DNA of 64,000 nt, taken from assembly GCF_003269295.1 (NCBI RefSeq), contig NZ_QLTT01000005.1, forward strand, positions 372,001 to 436,000, given 5' to 3'. Numbering within the stretch: position 1 is the first letter of the stretch; every line of letters begins with the position of its first letter. Both the position numbers and the translations under genes were made by a program. The notes beneath the pieces are model-generated. The model was not told the origin of the DNA. It saw only the letters and a program-made list of their open reading frames with translations, and ran no database searches. This DNA is from Lentzea atacamensis. GTDB lineage: Bacteria; Actinomycetota; Actinomycetes; Mycobacteriales; Pseudonocardiaceae. Below are positions 50,371-59,507 of this stretch, piece by piece.

Positions 50371-52983
50371 ATGCGGTTGTCTACCGTGCGGCGGCGCGCG
50401 GCGGGAGCACTGGTCATTGCACTGGCAGCAGGCCTAACAAGCCCAGTGGCATCAGCAAAAACCGACGTTTGGCCGAAGGCGGTCGTCCAGCTGGCGAACG
50501 GCGTGCCGACGCTGTCGGTGACCCGTGGCGGCACCACCGTGCTGGAGCCGAGCCCACTGGGCCTGGTGACGGAAAGAGCGGATCTTTCCGGTGGACTGAA
50601 GTTGACCGGCCGTTCCGAGCGGCGCGTGGTCGAGCACTACACCGCGTCGTCGGGCAAGCAACGGCAGCGCACGGTGATCCACAAGGAAGAGCGCTACTCG
50701 TTCGCCGGCGCGGCCCGTCTTGATCTTGTCGTGCGCACGGCGCGGGACGGCGTCGCGTACCGGTACGAACTGCCGGCCGGGCTGGGCAACGTGCTGCGCG
50801 AGACGTCGGCGTTCGTGGTGCCGTCGTCCTCCACGGCGTGGATCGCGAAGTACCGGCGTGACTACGAAAACCCGTTCGTGGAAACCGGTGCGGCCGCCGC
50901 GGAGACCGCCGAGTACCTGCATCCGGCCCTGTTCGAGACGAACGGGGTGTACTCGCTGCTCACCGAGTCCGCCGTGGACGGTCGCCACTCGGGCGCGCGG
51001 CTCGCGCACACCGCGGGTGCCGGCGTCTATTCGATCAAGTACTGGGACGCGCGGGTGCTCGTCGACGGGCCGTGGCAGTCGCCGTGGCGCACCGCGGTCA
51101 TCGGGTCGCTGGCGGACGTGTCCACGTCGACGTTCGTGGACGACCTGGCACCGCGTTCCCAGGTGCGCGACACGTCGTGGATCAAGCCCGGCAAGGTGTT
51201 CTGGAGCTGGCTCGCCGGCGGCCGGGAAGCCGGGCAGAGCCTCGCGATGCAGAAGCGGTACGTGGACTACGCGGCTCAGCACGGCTGGCCGTACGCGCTG
51301 GTGGACGCAGGCTGGTACTTCGACCCGAACTGGGACTACGACCCGACGTGGGAACAGACCTCGTGGATCCCGTCCCTGGTCTCCTACGCGCGCGCTCGTG
51401 GTGTGAAGATCCATCTGTGGATCCACTACGACGAGCTCGACACGCCCGCTGAGAGCGCTGCCAGGCTGGCGCTGTTCGAGAAGTGGGGCATCGCGGGCGT
51501 GAAGATTGACTTCATGGACTCCGACGGCCAGGACCGCTACCGCTGGTACGACCGGATTCTCGCGGAGACGGCCGCCCACAAGTTGCTGGTCAACTTCCAC
51601 GGCTCGACGATCCCGCACGGCATTCACCGCACATGGCCGCACGTCATGACGATGGAAGCTGTGCACGGTGGCGAGAAGTCCTCGGGTCTCACGGGGACAC
51701 ACCTGACTGCTTTGCCGTTCACACGCGGCGTCGTCGGTGGCATGGACTACACGCCGTTGGCTTGGCACCGTCCGTCCCGCACGACGTCTGACGCACACGA
51801 GCTGGCTCTGACCGTGATCTACGAGTCGGGTCTCGCGAACCTGGCCGGGCGTCCGGAGGACTACGCGGCGCGGCCCGTCGCCGAGCGGTTCGTCGACCAG
51901 GTGCCGACCGCGTGGGACGAGACCCGGTTGTTGTCCGGCCGTCCTGCCGACCACTCGGTGTTCGCGCGGCGCTCCGGTGATCGGTGGTTCATCGGTGGCG
52001 GCTACTCGGGTGCCGCGCGCACGGTTTCGGTGCCTTTCACGCTGCCGTCCGGGCGCTGGCTGGTGGAGATCACGCGGGACGGTCCCGCCGGTCTGGTGCG
52101 CGAGTCTCGGACCGTGCGGTCCGGAGACGTGCTGACGCTGGACGTGGCTGCCAACGGCGGTTTCGCGGCCATCGCCTGCCGGGCGGGGTCGCGCACGTGT
52201 GAGCGGCCGGTTTCCACGGTGCCCTCCGCTTCGGTTTCGGCCTCAGCGCGTGGTTTCACGGTGACCGGGCTGTTCACCTCGCGTGAGGACGTGCGAAACG
52301 TCGTGCTGGCACCGCGCGTGCCCGCCGGGTGGTCGGTGCAGGGGCCTGTGGTCTCGGCCCGTGTCGTGCGGCCCGGCCAGGCGTTGTCCGGCTCGTGGAC
52401 CGTCGTGCCGCCCGCACAACCCTCGTCCTACGGCTACTTCGACATCCCGGTGGTCGCGTCCTTCAACCGGGGCGTGGAAGCCGAGCAGACCGCTCGGGTG
52501 CATCTGGTCCGGCCGCTTCCGGACGGCTGGACGTACCTTTCGGACCGGCAGTGGGCGTCCGCCACCGGTGGTGACGGGCCGGTCGAGAAGGACATCACCA
52601 ACGGCGGCACTGCTGCTGGTGACGGCCGCGGCATCGCCATCCGCCGCACGACGTTCGGCAAGGGACTCGGCACGCACGCGTCGTCAGAGATCACTTACTC
52701 GTTGGGCTCCCGCTGCAGCGGCTTCGCCGCTTCGGTGGGCGTGGACGACGAGGCGGGTCTGGACGTGGCCAGGCAACGCGCCGGCGGCACGGTGTCGTTC
52801 CAGGTTCTCGGCGACGGCGTGGTGCTGGCCGACACCGGCGTGCTCGGCGTGCGCACCCCGGCCCGAGACCTGTCCGTGGACGTGGCTGGCGTGAGCACTC
52901 TCACCCTGCGCGTTCTCGACGGCGGCGACGGCACCCAGAACGACCACGCTTCCTGGGCCGACGCAAGGATTCGCTGCTCGTAG
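50371..52983 (+). CDS. Secreted GH97 glycoside hydrolase with NEW3 and NPCBM domains
   Basis: 870 residues. A Sec signal ends near SPVASAKTD. The GH97 N-domain (QLANGVPTLSVTRGGTTVLEP) precedes the TIM barrel: FWSWLAGGREAGQS, YALVDAGWYFDPNWD, GVKIDFMDSDGQ (nucleophile Asp of the retaining branch) and TMEAVHGGEKS (acid/base Glu). The Asp in DFMDSDG, in place of the inverting enzymes' Glu, points to a retaining alpha-galactosidase. A NEW3-like sandwich (about residues 625-725) and a C-terminal NPCBM (KGLGTHASSEITYSL ... WADARIRC) follow. ATG 50371 follows GGGAGGA. Confidence 0.9.
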   Translation: MRLSTVRRRAAGALVIALAAGLTSPVASAKTDVWPKAVVQLANGVPTLSVTRGGTTVLEPSPLGLVTERADLSGGLKLTGRSERRVVEHYTASSGKQRQRTVIHKEERYSFAGAARLDLVVRTARDGVAYRYELPAGLGNVLRETSAFVVPSSSTAWIAKYRRDYENPFVETGAAAAETAEYLHPALFETNGVYSLLTESAVDGRHSGARLAHTAGAGVYSIKYWDARVLVDGPWQSPWRTAVIGSLADVSTSTFVDDLAPRSQVRDTSWIKPGKVFWSWLAGGREAGQSLAMQKRYVDYAAQHGWPYALVDAGWYFDPNWDYDPTWEQTSWIPSLVSYARARGVKIHLWIHYDELDTPAESAARLALFEKWGIAGVKIDFMDSDGQDRYRWYDRILAETAAHKLLVNFHGSTIPHGIHRTWPHVMTMEAVHGGEKSSGLTGTHLTALPFTRGVVGGMDYTPLAWHRPSRTTSDAHELALTVIYESGLANLAGRPEDYAARPVAERFVDQVPTAWDETRLLSGRPADHSVFARRSGDRWFIGGGYSGAARTVSVPFTLPSGRWLVEITRDGPAGLVRESRTVRSGDVLTLDVAANGGFAAIACRAGSRTCERPVSTVPSASVSASARGFTVTGLFTSREDVRNVVLAPRVPAGWSVQGPVVSARVVRPGQALSGSWTVVPPAQPSSYGYFDIPVVASFNRGVEAEQTARVHLVRPLPDGWTYLSDRQWASATGGDGPVEKDITNGGTAAGDGRGIAIRRTTFGKGLGTHASSEITYSLGSRCSGFAASVGVDDEAGLDVARQRAGGTVSFQVLGDGVVLADTGVLGVRTPARDLSVDVAGVSTLTLRVLDGGDGTQNDHASWADARIRCS

Positions 52984-52997
52984 CAAGGGTTTTCCCG

Positions 52998-53029
52998 GAG
53001 TCGGGGTGGGGCTACCCCCACCCCGACTC
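52998..53029 (+). terminator. Intrinsic terminator of GH97
   Basis: A 14-bp perfect stem, GAGTCGGGGTGGGG with CCCCACCCCGACTC and a CTAC loop, starts 15 bases after the stop. No T-run follows, as is common in high-GC actinomycetes. Confidence 0.85.
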
Positions 53030-53079
53030 TGCGGATCACCCCGATGTCGTCTCAGTTGGGCGTCCGTAACTTGGATCGC

Positions 53080-53721
53080 ATGAACTTGGTCAACTGGGTC
53101 ACCGACCTGATGCAGACGGCCGGCGCACCCGGAGCGGCCTTGGCCATCGCGCTGGAGAACCTGTTCCCGCCGCTGCCCAGCGAGGTCTTCCTGCCGCTGG
53201 CCGGTTTCACCGCGGCCCAGGGCAAGATGGGGCTGTTCGACGCGATCCTCTGGACCACCTTCGGCTCCGTCGCGGGCGCGCTGGTGCTGTACTGGATCGG
53301 CGCCATGCTCGGCCGGGACCGCGTCCGGCGCATCGCGACGCGCATGCCGCTGGTGCGGGTGTCCGACGTGGACAGGACCGAGGCCTGGTTCCTGCGCAAC
53401 GGCTACCGCGCCGTGTTCTTCGGCCGGATGATCCCGGTGTTCCGCAGCCTGATCTCGATCCCGGCCGGCATCGAACGGATGCGGATGGGCCCGTTCCTCG
53501 CCTACACCGCGGCGGGCAGCCTGTTGTGGAACACCGCCCTGATCCTCGCGGGCTACCTCCTGGGCGACAACTGGCACCTGGTCGAGCAGTACGTCGGAAT
53601 CGGCTCGAAGGTCGTGCTGGGCCTGGCGGTCGTCGCGCTGGGGATCTTCGTGGTCACGCGGCTTTCGCGCCGTCGAGATGCCGCATCAGCTCGCGAACAG
53701 CACTCCGACCAGCTCGGTTAG
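53080..53721 (+). CDS. DedA-family membrane protein
   Basis: 213 residues. The family signature is ALENLFPPLPSEVFLPLAGF. The re-entrant region FFGRMIPVFRSLISIPAGIERM carries the conserved arginines. Four to five membrane segments follow. DedA proteins are lipid-carrier flippases or membrane-homeostasis factors. ATG 53080 gives the usual length. The 3' 68 bases overlap the convergent flavoprotein gene, the largest tail-to-tail overlap here. Confidence 0.92.
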   Translation: MNLVNWVTDLMQTAGAPGAALAIALENLFPPLPSEVFLPLAGFTAAQGKMGLFDAILWTTFGSVAGALVLYWIGAMLGRDRVRRIATRMPLVRVSDVDRTEAWFLRNGYRAVFFGRMIPVFRSLISIPAGIERMRMGPFLAYTAAGSLLWNTALILAGYLLGDNWHLVEQYVGIGSKVVLGLAVVALGIFVVTRLSRRRDAASAREQHSDQLG

Positions 53722-54694
53722 CCCCGATGGTGCTCGCCGACGGCCCGTAGCCCACGAGGTGGATGCGCGGATCTGACACCACACGGGTGCCGTCGACCTG
53801 GATGCCGCCACCAGGCGCACGGAGGTGCAGCGGCGCGAGGTGGTCGAGATCGTGCCGGAATCCGGTGGCCCACAGGATGATGTCGGCGTCGTAGTGCTCT
53901 GAGCCCCACGCGACACCGGTCGGCGTGATCCGGTCGAACACGGGCTTGCGGTCCAGCACCCCGGACGCGATGGCGGCGCGCGTCTGCTCGTTGAGCGCCA
54001 GTCCGGTCACGCTCACGACGCTGCGCGGGATCAGCCCCTTGCGGACGCGGTCGTCCACCATGCCGACGACCCAGCGGCCGTAGTCCTCGGTGAACGGGCC
54101 TTCGCGCCACACCGGTTCGTGCCGCGTGACCCAGCGCGTATCGGCGGCCAGCGGGGCGAGTTCCATGAGCAGCTGGGTGGCGGAGGCACCACCGCCCACC
54201 ACCACGACCCGCTTGCCCGCGAACTCCTCGGGTCCCTGGTAGTCGGCGGTGTGCAGCTGACGGCCCCGGAACGTCTCCTGGCCCGGGTAGTACGGCCAGA
54301 ACGGGCGGCGCCACGTGCCGGTCGCGTTGATCAGGCCGCGCGTGGTCCACACGCCGTCGGTGGTCTCGACCTTCAGCAGCGCGCCGTCGTCGACCACCTG
54401 CGTCACGTTCACCGGGCGGATCACCGGCAGGTCGAAGAGCTGTTCGTAGCGGGCGAAGTAGGACGGAATCGCCTCGTTGGCCCGTTCGTCCGGCGAGGGC
54501 TGTTCGAACGGCATGCCGGGCAGCTCGTGGATGCCGTGCACGGTGCGCATGCGCAGGCTCGGCCAGCGGTGCAGCCACGCGCCGCCGGGAGCGTCGTTCG
54601 CGTCCAGCACGACGTGGTCGACGTTGCGCCGACGCAGGAAGTAGGACGCGGACAGGCCCGCCTGTCCGGCGCCGATCACCACCACATCCGTCAC
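53654..54694 (-). CDS. NAD(P)/FAD-dependent oxidoreductase (FMO-like)
   Basis: About 346 residues. The FAD Rossmann motif is VVVIGAGQAGLSASYFL; a second dinucleotide fold is VVVVGGGASATQLLMEL. DIILWATGFRHDLDHL is the late FMO-type ATG motif. The sequence resembles small flavin monooxygenases such as ArsO/CzcO-like proteins, but no metal-resistance genes are adjacent. GTG 54694 is preferred, just ahead of the first strand; longer in-frame starts exist up to 54778 but would collide with the divergent gene's promoter. Confidence 0.87.
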   Translation of the reverse strand: MTDVVVIGAGQAGLSASYFLRRRNVDHVVLDANDAPGGAWLHRWPSLRMRTVHGIHELPGMPFEQPSPDERANEAIPSYFARYEQLFDLPVIRPVNVTQVVDDGALLKVETTDGVWTTRGLINATGTWRRPFWPYYPGQETFRGRQLHTADYQGPEEFAGKRVVVVGGGASATQLLMELAPLAADTRWVTRHEPVWREGPFTEDYGRWVVGMVDDRVRKGLIPRSVVSVTGLALNEQTRAAIASGVLDRKPVFDRITPTGVAWGSEHYDADIILWATGFRHDLDHLAPLHLRAPGGGIQVDGTRVVSDPRIHLVGYGPSASTIGANRAGRSAVRELMRHLDGAKAA

Positions 54695-54772
54695 ACCAAG
54701 GTCAACCGAAAGCGGGCGCCGGTCCTTCTCAGGGTGTGACCCACGGATCATTCGCCGATAGCGTCCACGATC

Positions 54773-55507
54773 GTGCACCTACTTCTGACGATGGCCTTGC
54801 TCGCGACGCCGGTTCCCACGACAACAGCGTCCTACGCGGTCTACGACCGGATCACGCACACGCTGACCGGCCGGGACGTGCACAAGCCGATCAGATCCGC
54901 CTCGCTGGTGAAGATCCTGATCGCCATCGAACAGCTGGAGACGCGCGGCGACGACCCGCGGATCGAGCCGATGTTGCGCGCGAGCGACGACTACGCGGCG
55001 AGCGAGCTGTGGGTGGAGAACGGCTGGGAGCAGGTCGTCGTCCGCACGGCCGAACGCCTCGGGCTCAAGGACACGCGACCGCCGGAGAGGCGCGGCATGT
55101 GGGGCTACACGGCCGTGAGCGCCTACGACGTCGTGAAGATCTACAGGTACGTGCTCGAGGACGCGAAGCCGAAGGTCCGGCGCACGATCATAGGACACCT
55201 GCAGAGGGCGGAGAAGTGCGCCTCGGACGGTTTCGACCAGTCGTTCGGGCTGCCCTCCGCCACCTGGAGGCCCGCGTTCAAGCAGGGCTGGTCAGGTTTC
55301 GGCGACCCGGTTAAGCCGTGCGTCGACAGGCCGCGCCCGCGCGTGCAGTGGGACCTGGACCTGAAGTCGCCGGCCATGCACACCTCGGGGACGTGCCTGT
55401 TCAGCATCGTCGCCGTCCTGACCCTGCATCCCGAGGGCACGACGTACGAACAGGCCGCGAAACGAGTTACCCGCGTCACGGAAGAAGTCACCAAGTATCG
55501 GTGTTGA
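54773..55507 (+). CDS. Secreted serine-hydrolase (class A beta-lactamase-like) protein
   Basis: 244 residues with a short N-terminal hydrophobic signal ([19 protein letters not shown]). The S-x-x-K motif is in [13 protein letters not shown] (Ser about 43, Lys about 46). The third-motif position carries K-Q-G-W-S-G, where beta-lactamases have K-T-G. The S-D-N loop is replaced by less typical residues. It is likely a penicillin-recognising-fold hydrolase or a degenerate, non-lactamase relative. GTG 54773 lies about ten bases after TAGCGT. It is divergent from the flavoprotein. Confidence 0.75.
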   Translation: MHLLLTMALLATPVPTTTASYAVYDRITHTLTGRDVHKPIRSASLVKILIAIEQLETRGDDPRIEPMLRASDDYAASELWVENGWEQVVVRTAERLGLKDTRPPERRGMWGYTAVSAYDVVKIYRYVLEDAKPKVRRTIIGHLQRAEKCASDGFDQSFGLPSATWRPAFKQGWSGFGDPVKPCVDRPRPRVQWDLDLKSPAMHTSGTCLFSIVAVLTLHPEGTTYEQAAKRVTRVTEEVTKYRC

Positions 55508-55514
55508 TCGATAT

Positions 55515-56543
55515 ATGAGCCGACTGAGTGAGATCCCTCTTTCCGTTCTCGACCTCGCCCCGATCACATCGGGATCAGACGCGACGACCGCGCTGCGGAA
55601 CTCCAGGGAACTCGCTCAGCAGGCAGAACGGCTCGGCTACCACCGCTACTGGTTCGCAGAGCACCACAACATGCCCGGCATCGCGTCCTCCGCGCCCGCC
55701 GTGCTGATCGGGCACATCGCCGACGCCACGTCGACGATCCGCGTCGGCTCCGGCGGCGTGATGCTGCCCAACCACGCGCCGCTCGTGGTCGCGGAGCAGT
55801 TCGGGATGCTCGAAGCGCTGCACCCCGGCCGCATCGACCTCGGCATCGGCCGCGCTCCCGGCACGGACCAGAAGACGGCACGGGCGCTGCGGCGCACCGA
55901 GGCAGGGCTGTCCGCGGAGAACTTCCCGCAGGAGCTGACCGAGCTCATCAAGTACTTCGAGGGCACCGCCGAACTCAACGCCGTGCCCGCCGCGGGCAAC
56001 AAGCCGCCGATCTGGCTGCTCGGCTCGTCCGGCTACAGCGCGCAGGCCGCGGGGCTGCTGGGCCTGCCGTTCGCGTTCGCCCACCACTTCAGCGCGCAGA
56101 ACACGTTGCCGGCGCTGGAGCTGTACCGGAAGCACTTCCGTCCGTCCGAGGTGCTGTCCGAGCCGTACGCGATGGTGTGCGCCTCGGTGATCGTCGCGGA
56201 CACCGACGAGCACGCCCGCTGGATCGCCGGTCCGGGGGCGCTCTCGTTCGTGCGGCTGCGCCAGGGCCGTCCAGGACCGCTGTCGACGCCGGAGGAGGCC
56301 GCGGCCTTCCCCTACACCGAGATCGACGAGCTGGTGATCGAGGACCGCATGTCCACCCAGATCATCGGCTCCCCCGAAACGGTCCGCGCCGGACTCGACG
56401 AGTTGATGGAGTCGACGGCCGCCGACGAGCTCATGGTGACGACCATCGTGCACGGCCATGAGGACCGTCTCCGTTCGTTCGAATTGCTCAGCGAGGTGGC
56501 CGAACGGACGCCGTCGCTCGGCCGTTCAGCGGCACATACGTGA
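55515..56543 (+). CDS. LLM-class flavin-dependent oxidoreductase
   Basis: 342 residues of the luciferase-like monooxygenase fold. It opens [21 protein letters not shown], with [44 protein letters not shown] and [14 protein letters not shown]. This is the MsnO8/YhbW-type subfamily that uses FMN or F420; the substrate is unknown. ATG 55515 is seven bases after the previous stop, so co-transcription with the serine-hydrolase-like gene is likely. Confidence 0.93.
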   Translation: MSRLSEIPLSVLDLAPITSGSDATTALRNSRELAQQAERLGYHRYWFAEHHNMPGIASSAPAVLIGHIADATSTIRVGSGGVMLPNHAPLVVAEQFGMLEALHPGRIDLGIGRAPGTDQKTARALRRTEAGLSAENFPQELTELIKYFEGTAELNAVPAAGNKPPIWLLGSSGYSAQAAGLLGLPFAFAHHFSAQNTLPALELYRKHFRPSEVLSEPYAMVCASVIVADTDEHARWIAGPGALSFVRLRQGRPGPLSTPEEAAAFPYTEIDELVIEDRMSTQIIGSPETVRAGLDELMESTAADELMVTTIVHGHEDRLRSFELLSEVAERTPSLGRSAAHT

Positions 56544-56866
56544 GTCGGCCAGGCGTGAGCTTCACGTTTCGTACGACTGACGCTGGTCCGAACGGGTGAT
56601 AAACGGCTCCGCTTGTAGCGCCAGACACACGCTGCGCGATGATCGGTGTGAGCGCGCACGCCCCCCGACGCGCTCCCTAGCTTCACCAAGTGACGGCGTG
56701 GGGCAGGCGCACTGTGTGGCGCCGCCCACGCCGCCCATCACGAGACGGCCACGGCCTGGCACCAGGTCCGCTTCAAGGCCTCTTTTCGGTCCCCGCCACC
56801 CCTGCGACACCGTCACAGTTGACAGGAGTCGTCAACACCCACCGCCGGGGTGGGAAAGGGGAGTTC
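56544..56866. promoter_or_regulatory. Long leader region before lipoprotein gene
   Basis: About 320 bases without a gene I can support. GTTGAC (56818-56823) and GTCAAC (56831-56836) form a 6-7-6 inverted repeat overlapping a perfect TTGACA, an operator-like site about 30 bases before the lipoprotein start. A short antisense frame at 56562-56816 has no coding character. Confidence 0.45.
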
Positions 56867-57394
56867 GTGAAGTTCGCCAAATCGGCCGCGGGCCTGTGCC
56901 TGTTGCTGGCCGTGGCGGGATGTGCGGGCCCCAGTGTCGCCGTCACCCCGAACGAGAGCCTGACGGTGGAACAGCGCGCCGAGACGCCCAGCGCATCCGG
57001 CGCCGCCGCGTTCGGCACGCAGCGCGTGTGGGCCTCAGGTCTCTCCGTCGTCGTGTCCGCACCCCGCTCGCTGGCGCCGTCCGCGACGGCCATCCCACCC
57101 GCCAAGCGCACCGCGGTCTTCACGATCACGGTCTACAACGGCTCCAAGGCCTCCTACCGCCCGTCCCAGCTGGCCGTGCGCGCCACGGCCGACGGCAACC
57201 CGGCCTCCGAGCTGGTCGACTCCGTGCAGGGCCTCAACGGCCTGGCCGCGGCGGTGGCCGAGCTCCCGCCGGGCCGCGACACCCAGATCCAGCTGGCGTT
57301 CGCGGTGTCCGAACTGCCGGTGCAGATGCAGCTGACCATCCAACCCGGTGGACAGGGCCAGGACGCGGCGACCGTCTTCGAGGGCCAGGCCTAG
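56867..57394 (+). CDS. Small secreted lipoprotein, DUF4352-like Ig fold
   Basis: 175 residues. The lipobox is LLLAVAGC-AGPS. The mature domain has strands VWASGLSVVVSAPRSL, TAVFTITVYNGSKASYRPSQL and IQLAFAVSELPVQMQLTIQP, the immunoglobulin-like pattern of DUF4352 lipoproteins found in actinobacteria. Function is unknown; extracellular protein binding is likely. GTG 56867 has GGGGAG five bases upstream. The stop lies inside the left arm of an 11-bp inverted repeat. Confidence 0.8.
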   Translation: MKFAKSAAGLCLLLAVAGCAGPSVAVTPNESLTVEQRAETPSASGAAAFGTQRVWASGLSVVVSAPRSLAPSATAIPPAKRTAVFTITVYNGSKASYRPSQLAVRATADGNPASELVDSVQGLNGLAAAVAELPPGRDTQIQLAFAVSELPVQMQLTIQPGGQGQDAATVFEGQA

Positions 57395-57498
57395 TGCCGT
57401 GGTAGTCGGCCTTTGCCCCGTGTTCGGCGGTCAGACGGCCGGATCGTGGTGCCGCTGAGCGGTGAAGACGCGGCGAAGGCTGGCTGTCACGGCACTAG
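57391..57498. repeat. 108-bp element with 11-bp terminal inverted repeats
   Basis: CTAGTGCCGTG (57391-57401) and CACGGCACTAG (57488-57498) are perfect inverted repeats bounding 86 bases. Inside are further dyads such as CCGCT-G-AGCGG. It could be a MITE-like or REP-type element, or a large RNA structure ahead of bcp. No second copy is seen in the window. Confidence 0.55.
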
Positions 57499-57508
57499 TC
57501 TTTCCGGC

Positions 57509-57976
57509 ATGACCAGTCGTCTCGAACCTGGAGACACCGCGCCCGCCTTCACGCTGCCCGACAGCGAGGGCAAGCCGGTGTCCCTGTCCGACTACCTCGG
57601 CAAGTCCGTGGTCGTGTACTTCTACCCGGCCGCGAGCACGCCGGGCTGCACCAAGCAGGCGTGCGACTTCCGCGACAGCCTCGCCCAGCTGAACGACCTC
57701 GGCTACGCCGTGGTCGGCATCTCCCCCGACAAGCAGGAGAAGCTGGCCAAGTTCCGCGACGCCGAGGGCCTGACCTTCCCGCTGCTCGGCGACCCGGACA
57801 AGAAGGTCCTGGTCGAGTGGGGCGCCTTCGGCGAGAAGCAGAACTACGGCCGCACCGTCCAGGGCGTGATCCGCTCGACGTTCCTCGTCGGCCCCGACGG
57901 CAAGATCGTCAAGGCCATGTACAACGTGCGCGCCACCGGCCACGTCGCGAAGCTGCTGCGCGAACTCCCCGCCTGA
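57509..57976 (+). CDS. bcp: Thioredoxin-dependent peroxiredoxin (Bcp/PrxQ type)
   Basis: 155 residues. The peroxidatic and resolving cysteines are in S-T-P-G-C-T-K-Q-A-C (CxxxxC, the PrxQ pattern). The fold motifs DTAPAFTLPDSEGKPVSL and VVGISPDKQEKLAKF are canonical. It reduces H2O2 and organic hydroperoxides in the cytoplasm. ATG 57509 lies about 12 bases after TAGTCT, a possible -10. A terminator follows directly. Confidence 0.95.
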   Translation: MTSRLEPGDTAPAFTLPDSEGKPVSLSDYLGKSVVVYFYPAASTPGCTKQACDFRDSLAQLNDLGYAVVGISPDKQEKLAKFRDAEGLTFPLLGDPDKKVLVEWGAFGEKQNYGRTVQGVIRSTFLVGPDGKIVKAMYNVRATGHVAKLLRELPA

Positions 57977-57984
57977 TTTTCTCC

Positions 57985-58015
57985 GGTCGCCGCCGTTGTG
58001 GTTGCGGCGGCGACC
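57985..58015 (+). terminator. Intrinsic terminator of bcp
   Basis: An 11-bp perfect stem, GGTCGCCGCCG with CGGCGGCGACC and a nine-base loop, eight bases after the stop, followed by CCTTT. Confidence 0.82.
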
Positions 58016-58251
58016 CCTTTCTGAGGTATGGTCGGGTGGAGGGCGTGCAACAAAGCCGCCCCTGTTCCGGTGAGGGTGATACACCGTGTGTCGCTTGACG
58101 GCACCTCGCGGCCCCGACATCCCGTCTGATTTCGTTCTGCGTGTCCACTTCCCCACGCGCGGCGGTTGACCTGGGCTTTTAAGCCCCGTCCTCCGTTCGT
58201 CTACAAACACGTATGCCCTGCGCTGCGTGCATTTCGTGCTGGGAAAATTCA

Positions 58252-58593
58252 ATGCTCAAGTGGATATTGCTGACCGTCGCCGTGGGCGCGGAAGTTTTCG
58301 CAACCCTTTGTCTCAAGTACTCCGACGGCTTCACAAAACCGTGGCCCGTCATCGGCCTGGGCACGGGCTTTCTGACCGCCCTTTACCTGGAGTCGGTGGT
58401 GATCCGGATGGGCCTGCCGGTCGCCATCACCTACGCGATCTGGGCGGGCGCCGGCATCGCCCTGGTGGCGTTGACGAGCCGCGTGCTGTTCGCCGACCCG
58501 CTGAACCTCGCCATGCTCGCCGGCATGGCGCTGATCGCGGCCGGCGTCTGCGTTGTGTCCGTTGCGTCCCACGCGCAGGCGGCCACCGTCTAA
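58252..58593 (+). CDS. SMR-family multidrug efflux protein (EmrE/Qac type)
   Basis: 113 residues with four membrane helices. The essential Glu14 is in AVGAEVFAT. LKYSDGFTKPWP and ITYAIWAGAGIALVAL follow the EmrE/Qac subtype more closely than the guanidinium (Gdx/SugE) subtype. It exports cationic drugs with proton exchange as an antiparallel dimer. ATG 58252 places Glu at exactly position 14, supporting this start over ATG 58213. The 230-base leader contains GGGCTT/AAGCCC arms, but I see no guanidine riboswitch. Confidence 0.93.
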   Translation: MLKWILLTVAVGAEVFATLCLKYSDGFTKPWPVIGLGTGFLTALYLESVVIRMGLPVAITYAIWAGAGIALVALTSRVLFADPLNLAMLAGMALIAAGVCVVSVASHAQAATV

Positions 58594-58599
58594 TCTCGT

Positions 58600-58907
58600 T
58601 TGGGTGCACTTCGAGATCGCCGTCGTCTCCCAGCTCGGTCAGTCGGTGGCGATGCGCGCCGCCACCGAGCCTTCGACGCACTCGCCGGACTCCCGCCTGT
58701 GGAGACCTTCAGATCGTCAACATGAAGGCAGGCAACGATCTCGGCGAGCTGCCCGAACTATCCGGCGTCGGCACTCTCCGCCTTCGAAGCAAGGCCACTA
58801 TCGACCTGCGCGCAATCGCGGGAAAGTCTTTGCGGCTCGACTGAACCGGGAGCAGCGCCACATCGGGCTCGAGGACTCGGGCCCGATGTGATGATCAACT
58901 GGGTCGG
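58600..58907 (+). pseudogene. Decayed gene fragment after SMR
   Basis: Roughly 300 bases with shifted fragments of what looks like one ancestral gene. GTG 58604 opens HFEIAVVSQLGQSVAM, then the frame must shift to read LQIVNMKAGNDLGELPELSG and LRLRSKATIDLRAIAGKSLRL. A further shift gives [18 protein letters not shown] and a stop at 58909. No single frame covers it. Codon use in each segment looks native. I cannot name the family; the middle part is leucine-rich. It could be two or more small unrelated frames. Confidence 0.4.
58859..58890. terminator. Long hairpin between SMR region and rdgB
   Basis: CACATCGGGC pairs with GCCCGATGTG, and the stem continues through CGAG/CTCG with one T-G pair, giving a 15-bp stem with a two-base loop. 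It lies 18 bases beyond the rdgB stop on the minus strand. There is no U-tract. Confidence 0.65.
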
Positions 58908-59507
58908 CTAGACCAGCTTGCGCAGGTGCGGCACGAGCAGCTTCAGGGCGCGGCCACGGTGCGACTCCGCGTCCTTCTGCTCAGCGGTCATCTCGGCCGA
59001 CGTGATCTCGTACCCCTCGGGCACGAAGATCGGGTCGTAGCCGAACCCGTTGGTACCGCGCCGCTCCCGCAGCAACGTCCCACGCCACTCACCACGCACG
59101 ACGACCTCTTCGCCACCGGGCACGACCATCGCGACCACCGACACGAACGCCGCGCCGCGCCGCTCGTCCGGCACGTCGCCGAGCTGGCCGAGCAGCAGGT
59201 CGAGGTTGGCGTCGTCGTCACCGTGACGACCCGACCACCGGGCGGACAGCACACCGGGCATGCCGTTCAGCTCGTCGACCGCGAGCCCGGAGTCGTCCGC
59301 AACGGACACCAAACCGGTCGCGGCGGCGGCGTCACGGGCCTTGGCCAGTGCGTTGCCCTCGAAGTCGGGCGCGGTCTCGGGCGCCTCTGGGAACTCGGGC
59401 ACGTCCGACAAGGACAGCACCTCGATGCCCACCAGGCCCTCGGCGGCCACGATGCGCTGCAGTTCGCGAAGCTTCTTGGCGTTGCGCGAGGCCAGCAACA
59501 GCTTCAT
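58908..59507 (-). CDS. rdgB: XTP/dITP diphosphatase (RdgB/HAM1)
   Basis: 199 residues. The substrate loop is [15 protein letters not shown]; later motifs are [45 protein letters not shown] and [16 protein letters not shown]. It hydrolyses non-canonical purine nucleotides. ATG 59507 overlaps the rph stop (ATGA). The rph-rdgB pair is conserved in actinobacteria (Rv1340-Rv1341 arrangement). Confidence 0.96.
   Translation of the reverse strand: MKLLLASRNAKKLRELQRIVAAEGLVGIEVLSLSDVPEFPEAPETAPDFEGNALAKARDAAAATGLVSVADDSGLAVDELNGMPGVLSARWSGRHGDDDANLDLLLGQLGDVPDERRGAAFVSVVAMVVPGGEEVVVRGEWRGTLLRERRGTNGFGYDPIFVPEGYEITSAEMTAEQKDAESHRGRALKLLVPHLRKLV

Noticed and set aside
54773..55507. Genuine class A beta-lactamase
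   Set aside because: The S-x-x-K is present, but the S-D-N loop and the Glu of the omega loop are not convincing, so only the fold is claimed.
56562..56816. Small minus-strand gene in the leader before the lipoprotein
   Set aside because: No ribosome site, composition like non-coding sequence, and no recognisable family.
57977..58251. Guanidine (ykkC-type) riboswitch before the SMR gene
   Set aside because: The conserved ykkC or mini-ykkC loops are not visible, and the pump looks like the EmrE/Qac subtype instead of the guanidinium exporter subtype.
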